Assembly (NCBI GenBank): GCA_944391255.1
Contig: CALXSW010000025.1
Span: 1-6,330 of the forward strand
Direction of reading: 5' to 3'
Length of the DNA stretch: 6,330 nucleotides
DNA from: an uncultured Clostridia bacterium
GTDB taxonomy: Bacteria > Bacillota > Clostridia > UBA1381
The notes under the pieces were generated by a model. The model was not told the DNA's origin. It did no database searches and saw only the letters and a list, made by a program, of their open reading frames with translations. The position numbers were made by a program, and so were the translations under genes. Below are positions 1 to 6,177 of the stretch, piece after piece; the first letter of the stretch is position 1; every line of letters starts with the position of its first letter.

Positions 1-843
1 AAGCACACAAATCTTAAAGGGTTTGTTGTTCGTGCACAGTGTGATTATCCGTCAAACTTCCGCAATGAAATGACTATAAACGATTATCTTGAGGAAGAGG
101 GCGTAGTAGGTATATCAGGGGTTGACACGAGAGCAATAACAAGGATAATCCGCGATTACGGATGTATGAAAGCAGTAATTATGCAGGGCGAGCCTTCAGA
201 CGAGGAAGTAAAAGCTCTCATGGACACTTTAAATAACAAGAACGTTATTCTTGAGACAACAACAGATGAAAGCTATGAAATAAATCCGGGCGGAAAGCCG
301 CACGTGGCATTTATCGATATGGGCGCGAAGGACGGTATCCTGCGCGATCTTAAGGCGAGAGGCTGCAAGATAACAGTGTTTAGAGCAGATGTTAAGCCGG
401 AATCGATAGAGGCGGTAAACCCTGATATGGTATTTTTGTCAAACGGCCCTGGAGATCCGCTTGACGCTCCTGGAACAGTTGATACTATAAAGGCTCTTAT
501 CGGCAAGTTCCCTATATGCGGCATATGCATGGGACACCAGATCATCGGTCTTGCGCTTGGCTGCAAGACTGCAAAGCTTAAATTCGGTCACCACGGCGGA
601 AATCAGCCTGTAAAATATCTTGAAACAGGTATATGCTATATAACAAGCCAGAACCATAACTATATACTTACAGATTATCCTGAGGACGTAGAGGAATGGT
701 TCATCAATGTAAATGACGGATCATGCGAAGGTATCAGACATAAGACATTGCCTATTCTGAGCGTTCAGTTCCATCCGGAGGCTTCGCCTGGACCGCTTGA
801 TTCGGGCTGGTTATTTGACAGATTCTTAAAGGAGGTAAAGTGA
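1..843 (+). CDS. carA: Carbamoyl-phosphate synthase small (glutaminase) subunit, 5'-truncated by the window edge
   Basis: CarA hydrolyses glutamine and passes the ammonia through a tunnel to CarB, supplying cytoplasmic carbamoyl phosphate synthesis for pyrimidines and arginine. The reading frame is open from base 1, so the ATG at 70 is an internal Met. The 280 visible codons are the C-terminal part of a protein usually about 350-380 residues long. Visible codons 1-65 end the CPSase small-chain N-terminal domain (SNFRNEMT, GISGVDTRAITR). From about codon 101 a class I glutamine amidotransferase domain follows: SNGPGDP at 439-459, the nucleophile elbow GICMGHQ with the catalytic Cys at 526-528, KFGHHGGNQPVK, and FHPEASPGP carrying the catalytic His (772-774) and Glu (778-780). 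The triad is intact. One oddity: the usual QNHG glutamine-site motif reads QNHN (Asn at 658-660). It is followed after one base by carB, so the two are co-transcribed and probably translationally coupled. Identification is secure; the regulatory region is not in view. Confidence 0.97.
   Translation, partial: KHTNLKGFVVRAQCDYPSNFRNEMTINDYLEEEGVVGISGVDTRAITRIIRDYGCMKAVIMQGEPSDEEVKALMDTLNNKNVILETTTDESYEINPGGKPHVAFIDMGAKDGILRDLKARGCKITVFRADVKPESIEAVNPDMVFLSNGPGDPLDAPGTVDTIKALIGKFPICGICMGHQIIGLALGCKTAKLKFGHHGGNQPVKYLETGICYITSQNHNYILTDYPEDVEEWFINVNDGSCEGIRHKTLPILSVQFHPEASPGPLDSGWLFDRFLKEVK
828..836 (+). promoter_or_regulatory. Ribosome binding site of carB, inside the carA 3' end
   Basis: AAAGGAGGT is a nearly full anti-16S match ending 8 bases before the carB ATG at 845. 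It lies in the last codons of carA, so ribosomes finishing carA are placed to start carB. This fits the need for equal amounts of the two subunits. Confidence 0.9.
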
Positions 844-844
844 T

Positions 845-3800
845 ATGCCTTTAGATAAATCCATAAAGAAGGTACTTGTTATAGGTTCAGGTCCTATAGT
901 AATAGGTCAGGCGGCTGAATTTGACTATTCAGGCACACAGGCATGCCGCGCGATAGAAGAAGAGGGTATAGAGGTAGTTCTCGTAAACTCAAACCCTGCA
1001 ACTATCATGACAGACAGAGGCATGGCGACTGAAACTTATATAGAGCCGCTTACAGCAGATTATATTGAAAGAATAATAGAGCGTGAAAGACCGGATTCAG
1101 TTATCGCCGGAATGGGCGGACAGACAGGTCTTAACCTCGCGTGTGAGCTGTACGATAACGGTGTATTTGAAAAATACGGAGTAAACGTAATTGGTACATC
1201 GATAGAGTCTATCAAAGAGGGCGAGGACAGAGATTCGTTTAAGAAGCTCATGGAAAGAACAAATCAGCCTATAGCTCCTTCAGAGATCGTAACAAATATG
1301 GAGGACGGACGCGCGTTTGCTGAAAAGATAGGCTATCCTGTTATTGTGCGTCCTGCATATACTTTGGGCGGAACAGGCGGCGGTATCGCTGAAACTCCGG
1401 AAGATCTTGAAGTGATCCTCGCGCAAGGTCTGCATCTTTCAAGAGTCGGACAGGTACTTCTTGAAAAGTCGATAGCAGGCTGGAAAGAAATAGAATTTGA
1501 GGTAATGCGTGACGGCGCGGGCAACTGTATAACTGTATGTCCTATGGAAAATCTTGACCCTGTAGGCGTTCATACGGGTGACTCTATAGTTGTAGCTCCT
1601 ACGCTGACTCTTGCTGATAAGGAGTTCCAGATGCTCCGTAAGGCAGCTATAGACATAATCAATTCAATAAAGATAAAGGGCGGATGTAACGTACAGTTCG
1701 CTTTGAATCCTAAGTCATTTGAATATGCCGTAATAGAAATAAATCCTCGTGTAAGCCGTTCATCAGCTCTCGCTTCAAAGGCTACAGGATATCCTATCGC
1801 TAAGATCGCAGCAAAGATCGCGCTTGGATATAATCTTGATGAGATCATGAACGCCGTTACGGGAAAGACATACGCTTGCTTTGAACCTACGATCGACTAT
1901 GTTGTAACAAAGATACCAAAGTGGCCGTTTGATAAGTTCTTTACAGCAAAGCGCCGCCTCGGAACAAAGATGATGGCGACAGGTGAAATAATGTCTATCG
2001 CAAACAGCTTTGAAGCTTCATTGCTCAAGGGTATACGCTCGCTTGAAATAAAGCAGTTCACGCTTGAAAGAGAATCGTCGAAGAAGAGATCGATGAAGGA
2101 ATTGAGAGAAAGAGTATGCGTTCCTGACGATGAAAGACTTTTCGATCTTGCAGAGCTCATAAGAAGAAAATATCTCATAACAAAGATAAATGAGATCACA
2201 GGAATAGATCTGTTCTTCCTGAAGAAGATACAGAATATCGTTGAAGCGGAGGAAGAGCTTAAGTCATATACTATAGACACTCTTGACGCTGAAACTCTTA
2301 AGAAATATAAGAAGATGGGCTTTGCCGATAAGGGTATCGCTCAGCTTATAGGATGCAGCGACAAGGAAGTATACGAAAAGAGAATAGCAGCCGGAATAAC
2401 ACCTGTATACAAGATGGTTGATACTTGCGCCGGTGAATTTGAGGCTGTTTCACCTTACTATTACTCAACTTATGACGAGGTAACAGAGTCATTCTGTTCA
2501 GATAAAAAGAAGGTAATAGTAATCGGTTCAGGTCCTATAAGAATAGGTCAGGGGATAGAGTTTGACTATTGTTCAGTTCACAGCATTTTGTCACTTGAAA
2601 AGGCAGATGTTGAAACGATCATAATAAACAACAACCCTGAAACAGTTTCAACTGACTTTGACACATCAGATAAGCTCTATTTTGAGCCGCTCACAGAAGA
2701 GGATGTATATAATATAATCACTCTTGAAAAGCCGGACGGCGTTATATTGCAGTTTGGCGGTCAGACGGCTATAAAGCTTGCTAACTTCCTCGCGGCTATG
2801 AACGTTCCTGTTCTCGGTACTCAGCCTAAGTATATAGACGAGGCAGAGGATAGAGAAAAGTTTGATGATATGCTTGAAAAGATGCATATAAAGAGACCGC
2901 AGGGTAAGGCGGTATGGACAGTTGAAGAAGGTATAGAGGAAGCGAACAGATTAAAATATCCATTGCTTGTTCGTCCTTCATACGTTCTCGGCGGACAGGG
3001 TATGGAAATAACAAGAAATGAAAAGGATCTTGTTCGTTATCTTGAGGACGCGTTCCACAAGGATAAGGAAAATCCTGTTCTTATCGACAGATATCTTGGC
3101 GGAAGAGAGATCGAGGTAGACGCTATATGCGACGGAACAGACGTTCTGATCCCGGGTGTCATGGAGCATCTTGAAAGAGCCGGTATCCACAGCGGTGACT
3201 CTATTTCAATATATCCTCCTCAGCATATCCCAGAGAACATCATAAAGAAGATAGAGGATGTAACTTACAGAATAGCTATAGAGCTTAAGGTAATCGGAAT
3301 GATAAATATACAGTTTATAGAATTTGAAAATGATCTGTATATAATCGAGGTAAATCCGCGTTCAAGCCGTACAGTTCCGTATATAACAAAGGTAACAAAT
3401 GTGCCTGTTATAGATATAGCTACCCGCATAATGCTTGGTGAAAAGCTTGCGGATATGGGATATAAGTCAGGTATAGCACCTATAACAAATACTGTTGCAG
3501 TTAAGGTGCCTGTATTCTCAACAGAAAAGCTGCCTAAGGTTGAGGTAACGCTTGGACCTGAAATGAGATCTACAGGTGAGGTCCTCGGTATAGGCATGAA
3601 TCTCACAGAGGCTATGTACAAGGGCTTTACAGCCGCAAAGACGACTATTCCAAAGAAGGGTTCAACAATACTCGCGACTATACGCGATTATGACAAGGAA
3701 GAATTTTTGCCGCTCGCAAAGAGATTGTATGATTTCGGCTGCAATATAATCGCAACGAAGGGTACAGCGGCGATGCTTGAAGAGAACGGAATACCGTGTC

Positions 3801-4066
3801 AGGTAGCGAAGAAGGTAACGGAAGGCGTGCCTAATATCCTTGACATAATAAGAAGCGGCGTTGTTGATGTGATAATCGACACACCACAGAAAACAAATGA
3901 TATAAATTCTGACAGCTTCCGTATAAGACGAGTTGCTATCGAGAGCGACATTACTATAATGACAAGCCTTGACACGTTTGGCGCGCTTGTTGATGTAGTG
4001 GAGAGCGGATATACGACAGATAACCTCAATGTTATATCGTTGAATGATATAAAGGTAAATGAATAA
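845..4066 (+). CDS. carB: Carbamoyl-phosphate synthase large (ammonia-dependent synthetase) subunit
   Basis: CarB makes carbamoyl phosphate from bicarbonate, ammonia delivered by CarA, and two ATP. Its 1073 residues equal the length of E. coli CarB, and no domain is missing. The order is: carboxyphosphate half, residues 1-400 (VIGSGPIVIGQAAEFDYSG; first ATP-grasp with LGGTGGGIAET and metal ligands E298/N300 in EINPRVSRSS); oligomerisation domain, about 400-550; carbamoyl-phosphate half, about 555-930 (VIGSGPIRIGQGIEFDYCS; SYVLGGQGMEI; E835/N837 in EVNPRSSRTVP); and a C-terminal methylglyoxal-synthase-like allosteric domain, about 937-1073. Aligned by eye with E. coli, the nucleotide-effector residues K954, T974, T977 and K993 are kept as K951, T971, T974 and K990, but N1015 and T1017 become D1012 and P1014, so effector response may differ. 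The start follows from the overlapping ribosome binding site and the conserved N-terminus. A terminator follows within about 35 bases, so this is the last gene of its operon. Confidence 0.98.
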   Translation: MPLDKSIKKVLVIGSGPIVIGQAAEFDYSGTQACRAIEEEGIEVVLVNSNPATIMTDRGMATETYIEPLTADYIERIIERERPDSVIAGMGGQTGLNLACELYDNGVFEKYGVNVIGTSIESIKEGEDRDSFKKLMERTNQPIAPSEIVTNMEDGRAFAEKIGYPVIVRPAYTLGGTGGGIAETPEDLEVILAQGLHLSRVGQVLLEKSIAGWKEIEFEVMRDGAGNCITVCPMENLDPVGVHTGDSIVVAPTLTLADKEFQMLRKAAIDIINSIKIKGGCNVQFALNPKSFEYAVIEINPRVSRSSALASKATGYPIAKIAAKIALGYNLDEIMNAVTGKTYACFEPTIDYVVTKIPKWPFDKFFTAKRRLGTKMMATGEIMSIANSFEASLLKGIRSLEIKQFTLERESSKKRSMKELRERVCVPDDERLFDLAELIRRKYLITKINEITGIDLFFLKKIQNIVEAEEELKSYTIDTLDAETLKKYKKMGFADKGIAQLIGCSDKEVYEKRIAAGITPVYKMVDTCAGEFEAVSPYYYSTYDEVTESFCSDKKKVIVIGSGPIRIGQGIEFDYCSVHSILSLEKADVETIIINNNPETVSTDFDTSDKLYFEPLTEEDVYNIITLEKPDGVILQFGGQTAIKLANFLAAMNVPVLGTQPKYIDEAEDREKFDDMLEKMHIKRPQGKAVWTVEEGIEEANRLKYPLLVRPSYVLGGQGMEITRNEKDLVRYLEDAFHKDKENPVLIDRYLGGREIEVDAICDGTDVLIPGVMEHLERAGIHSGDSISIYPPQHIPENIIKKIEDVTYRIAIELKVIGMINIQFIEFENDLYIIEVNPRSSRTVPYITKVTNVPVIDIATRIMLGEKLADMGYKSGIAPITNTVAVKVPVFSTEKLPKVEVTLGPEMRSTGEVLGIGMNLTEAMYKGFTAAKTTIPKKGSTILATIRDYDKEEFLPLAKRLYDFGCNIIATKGTAAMLEENGIPCQVAKKVTEGVPNILDIIRSGVVDVIIDTPQKTNDINSDSFRIRRVAIESDITIMTSLDTFGALVDVVESGYTTDNLNVISLNDIKVNE

Positions 4067-4098
4067 TTTGTGTTATGATATAATATTATAACGATCTA

Positions 4099-4134
4099 AA
4101 AAGACTGGGCGTTGATTGCCCGGTCTTTTATTTT
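4099..4134 (+). terminator. Intrinsic terminator after carB
   Basis: A 12-bp stem (4099-4110 with 4118-4129, AAAAGACTGGGC against GCCCGGTCTTTT) contains a single U-G wobble and a 7-base loop, and runs into TTTTATTTT. It starts 33 bases after the carB stop. The run of A before the stem would also give a U tail on the opposite strand, but no minus-strand gene comes from that side. Confidence 0.92.
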
Positions 4135-4157
4135 GAAAATAAAAATCTATTGATAAA

Positions 4158-4179
4158 TTTCACAATTTAAATTATGAAA
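4158..4179. promoter_or_regulatory. Imperfect 22-bp palindrome, candidate operator
   Basis: Ten of eleven base pairs are symmetrical about the 4168/4169 centre: the arms are TTTCACAATTT and AAATTATGAAA, with one C/A mismatch at 4163/4174. It lies 24 bases upstream of the -35 box of the secreted-protein gene, a position that suits an activator or repressor site. It is too AT-rich and has no loop, so a terminator role is unlikely. Local AT content makes chance symmetry plausible; no known regulator motif is recognised. Confidence 0.35.
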
Positions 4180-4193
4180 ATATTACAAAAAAA

Positions 4194-4215
4194 TGAAAAT
4201 ATATTGAAAATATAT
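4194..4215 (+). repeat. Perfect tandem 11-bp repeat overlapping the -35 region
   Basis: TGAAAATATAT occurs twice head to tail (4194-4204 and 4205-4215). Related copies lie upstream at 4175-4183 (TGAAAATAT) and 4134-4142 (TGAAAATAA). The 11-bp period is about one helical turn, so the copies face the same side of the DNA. The junction of the two perfect copies creates the TTGAAA -35 hexamer. Either regulator binding or phased A-tract bending could explain it; slippage in AT-rich DNA is also possible. Confidence 0.6.
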
Positions 4216-4232
4216 TCGGCATGTTATATAAT
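4204..4232 (+). promoter_or_regulatory. Sigma-A-type promoter of the secreted glycosidase-like gene
   Basis: TTGAAA (4204-4209) and a perfect TATAAT (4227-4232) are separated by exactly 17 bases. Transcription would begin near 4239-4240, giving a leader of about 20 bases that consists mostly of the ribosome binding site. This also argues against translation starting at the in-frame GTG at 4238. Confidence 0.75.
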
Positions 4233-4240
4233 AATATGTG

Positions 4241-4251
4241 AAAGGATGTGA
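4241..4251 (+). promoter_or_regulatory. Ribosome binding site that fixes the start at 4259
   Basis: AAAGGATGTGA matches the ideal AAAGGAGGTGA at 10 of 11 positions and stands the right distance from the ATG at 4259. The alternative GTG at 4238 lies upstream of this site and at the predicted transcription start, so it cannot use it. Confidence 0.8.
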
Positions 4252-4258
4252 ATTTTTT

Positions 4259-5962
4259 ATGAATGTGAAAAAAATAATTACGTCAATTTTGACGGGGGTA
4301 ATTTTACTGCAGGCATCATCTGCTATGGCTTACTATTTTCCGGAGCCTGATTGGGGTGCATTGCTAAGAGAAAGAATATCTATGATAGAGGAGCCGGATT
4401 TGGAATTGTATGTTGAAGGCAGCAGTTCGCCTGTATATTACGGCGCAAAGTTTGAGCCGCAGAAGGGTGTATATCTCGGTGCGCCGCCTGAGGAGTCGGA
4501 TCTTTTGCCGTTAGGCGCATATTTGACATACAATCAGCATAACTACGGTTCAACAGGATCATATATTACACAGTATCTTAGTGATAAAAAAATCGTTATG
4601 CTGGGCATAACTGTAGATGATATTTACAATGTGAATTATGATCATTTGCGCGCAACTCTGGATAGTTATTCGAGCTACGGCTGTCCTGTGCTTGTCAGAT
4701 TTGCAAATGAAATGAATTGTTCTCCTTTGGGTGATGAGCCGGATGTATATGTCGATGTATTTAGAAAAGCGGCAAATATGATCCATGAATATCCGAATCT
4801 TGCTGTTGTGTGGTCGCCGGTTGATCTCGGTGCGCTCGACAGACCGTTTGAGTATTATTATCCAGGGGACGAATACGTTGACTGGATAGGAATAAGCTGT
4901 TATTCTATTAAGCATTTTAATCAGCAGGAGTATTGCGATCCTAAAGAAACTCAGTATTTCATGACAGATACTTATTCGTGGGCAACAAATAAGATAAAAC
5001 CGCTTCTGAAATTTATGGAGGAGTATAATATAAACAAGCCTATAATGTTCTCGGAAGGAGGAGTTGCTACATACTCGGATTATGAGGGAGATTTGCAGTG
5101 GTGGGCAGAACCTCGTCTTGGTAATTATCTGTGGAATGTAATAATGAAATATCCGCAGGTAAAGATGATAAATTATTTTGATGAATATAGACCTGAAGAA
5201 AAGGAGAAGTATGATATTACCGGAAAACAGTATGCTGTTGATATATTTAACGAAGCGAAAAACAGCGGCGCATATATAAAAGAATACGGAACAGATGCTG
5301 ATTTTGTGTTCAGAAAAGCTAATGACGGCGAAACTCTTGTAGCTGATGAAAATGGCTGTGTAAATCTTTATACGCTTTCATATGTTCCGAGCGTTCAAGA
5401 TGTGTCAGTAACATATACATTAGATGGCGCGTGGTATCACGCATCAAGCAAGATCCCATACAAGTGTAGAATGGATATCAGATCTATGAGCGACGGCGCG
5501 CATACAATGGAAATAACAAATGGTTCACAGACGAAGAAATATACTTTCTATAAATCGGGAAATGCTGTTCGTTTCGGAGCTGAACCAGACCCGTCTATTG
5601 CGGCGGCTGCGCAGAATATGGTGTCTGTTTCTGTAAATGGCAGTATTTTAGATCTCGATGTACCGGCACAGATCATAAATGACAGAACGCTCGTTCCATT
5701 AAGAGGAATATTTGAAGCTCTTGGAGCAAAAGTGGAATGGGACGGAGAAAATCAGATGGTACTTGCAGAGAAAGGCTCTGTTTCTATAAGCCTGAAAATA
5801 GGAAGCAATGCTATGAACGTAAATTCTGATGTTGTAGAGCTTGATGTGCCGGCGCAGATCATAGATGACAGAACACTTGTTCCGGCGAGAGCTATTTCTG
5901 AGGCGTTAGGTTGTAATGTCGAATGGGACGGAAACACAAGAACGGTATATATAACAGAGTAA
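4259..5962 (+). CDS. Secreted GH26-like glycoside hydrolase with C-terminal stalk (copper amine oxidase N-like) domain
   Basis: This 567-residue exported protein is probably a glycan-active enzyme or glycan-binding surface protein. Residues 1-24 are a Sec signal peptide: lysines at 4-5, a hydrophobic core, and cleavage after A-M-A at residue 24; there is no lipobox. Residues about 65-340 resemble GH26 (clan GH-A): RFANEMN with candidate acid/base E151, NLAVVWSP with W185, YYPGDEYVDWIG (200-211), and KPIMFSEGG with candidate nucleophile E266. Known GH26 mannanases usually have HE at the acid/base and an aromatic motif after it; here it is NE followed by CSPLG, so substrate is uncertain and activity unproven. 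Residues about 346-440 are beta-rich and may be Ig-like (LDGAWYHASSKIPYKCRMD, SDGAHTMEI). Residues 455-567 form a PF07833-type stalk domain with two units (DVPAQII.DRTLVP, EALG..VEWDG). Despite that domain's name there is no amine oxidase. No sortase, SLH or dockerin signal is visible. The gene stands alone between two terminators with its own promoter. Confidence 0.8.
   Translation: MNVKKIITSILTGVILLQASSAMAYYFPEPDWGALLRERISMIEEPDLELYVEGSSSPVYYGAKFEPQKGVYLGAPPEESDLLPLGAYLTYNQHNYGSTGSYITQYLSDKKIVMLGITVDDIYNVNYDHLRATLDSYSSYGCPVLVRFANEMNCSPLGDEPDVYVDVFRKAANMIHEYPNLAVVWSPVDLGALDRPFEYYYPGDEYVDWIGISCYSIKHFNQQEYCDPKETQYFMTDTYSWATNKIKPLLKFMEEYNINKPIMFSEGGVATYSDYEGDLQWWAEPRLGNYLWNVIMKYPQVKMINYFDEYRPEEKEKYDITGKQYAVDIFNEAKNSGAYIKEYGTDADFVFRKANDGETLVADENGCVNLYTLSYVPSVQDVSVTYTLDGAWYHASSKIPYKCRMDIRSMSDGAHTMEITNGSQTKKYTFYKSGNAVRFGAEPDPSIAAAAQNMVSVSVNGSILDLDVPAQIINDRTLVPLRGIFEALGAKVEWDGENQMVLAEKGSVSISLKIGSNAMNVNSDVVELDVPAQIIDDRTLVPARAISEALGCNVEWDGNTRTVYITE
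5651..5697 (+). repeat. Stalk-domain internal repeat, copy 1
   Basis: This 47-base coding segment for DLDVPAQIINDRTLVP recurs in the same frame 186 bases (62 codons) downstream at 5837-5883. Forty of 47 bases agree, and most differences are silent third positions. Two such units are normal within one PF07833 domain. Confidence 0.85.
5837..5883 (+). repeat. Stalk-domain internal repeat, copy 2
   Basis: Second copy of the unit at 5651-5697, encoding ELDVPAQIIDDRTLVP; 14 of 16 residues match copy 1. After the repeat core the copies diverge (LRGIFEALGAKVEWDG against ARAISEALGCNVEWDG), as expected for two structural half-units rather than a fresh duplication of the whole segment. Confidence 0.85.
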
Positions 5963-5970
5963 TATTTGAT

Positions 5971-6018
5971 ATAAGCGCGTCAGGTTTCTAAGCTTGACGC
6001 TCTTATTTTATTGTTTTG
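5971..6018 (+). terminator. Intrinsic terminator after the secreted-protein gene
   Basis: Arms 5971-5984 (ATAAGCGCGTCAGG) and 5993-6006 (CTTGACGCTCTTAT) pair over 14 positions with one C/T mismatch and one G-U wobble. The loop can tighten to TCTA. A T-rich tail, TATTTTATTGTTTT, follows. It starts 8 bases after the stop codon at 5960-5962. Confidence 0.85.
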
Positions 6019-6059
6019 TAAGTGTTTCGCTAAATAGTCTGAAAATGTGCAGAAATTTG

Positions 6060-6111
6060 TATAATTTTTTTTTGAAAAAGTATAGCATTTTTTAAAAATA
6101 TATTGTATAAT
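6060..6111 (+). promoter_or_regulatory. Candidate promoter region of the Lrp-like gene with two TATAAT boxes
   Basis: The stretch 6019-6177 is extremely AT-rich and holds two perfect -10 hexamers, TATAAT at 6060-6065 and at 6106-6111. Neither has a good -35 at 16-18 bases; the only TTGAAA (6072-6077) is 28 bases before the second box. The second box is the likelier one, giving a leader of about 60 bases. Runs of T (6065-6073) and of A (6115-6122, 6124-6132) flank it and could bend the DNA. The assignment is tentative. Confidence 0.4.
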
Positions 6112-6167
6112 AATAAAAAAAATAAAAAAAAATATGTTGTTTTAGTTTTTTTATTACGAAACTTATC

Positions 6168-6172
6168 GGAGG
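6168..6172 (+). promoter_or_regulatory. Ribosome binding site of the Lrp-like gene
   Basis: GGAGG lies 5 bases before the ATG at 6178 and 8 bases before the adjacent ATG at 6181. The 8-base spacing is the more usual one, so the second Met may be the true first residue. Confidence 0.8.
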
Positions 6173-6177
6173 CAATT

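Noticed and set aside
70..72. ATG as the start of carA
   Set aside because: Conserved CarA sequence (LKGFVVRAQ, SNFRN) is read in the same frame upstream to base 1, and there is no ribosome binding site before 70.
1897..2280. 127-codon minus-strand open frame inside carB
   Set aside because: It lies wholly opposite a strongly conserved coding region, resembles no known family, and reflects codon bias of the real gene. The same holds for the other antisense frames over carA, carB and the secreted-protein gene.
4559..4915. 118-codon minus-strand open frame opposite the glycosidase-like gene
   Set aside because: It is antisense to the catalytic-domain coding region, and its translation shows no recognisable domain.
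5621..5959. Copper amine oxidase activity for the C-terminal domain
   Set aside because: The PF07833 name comes from the non-catalytic N-terminal stalk of the eponymous enzyme. None of the catalytic region with its topaquinone tyrosine or copper-binding histidines is present.
6115..6152. A-tract/T-tract hairpin as a terminator or attenuator in the Lrp leader
   Set aside because: The arms pair only through A-T with mismatches and have no GC core, so the structure would be very weak.
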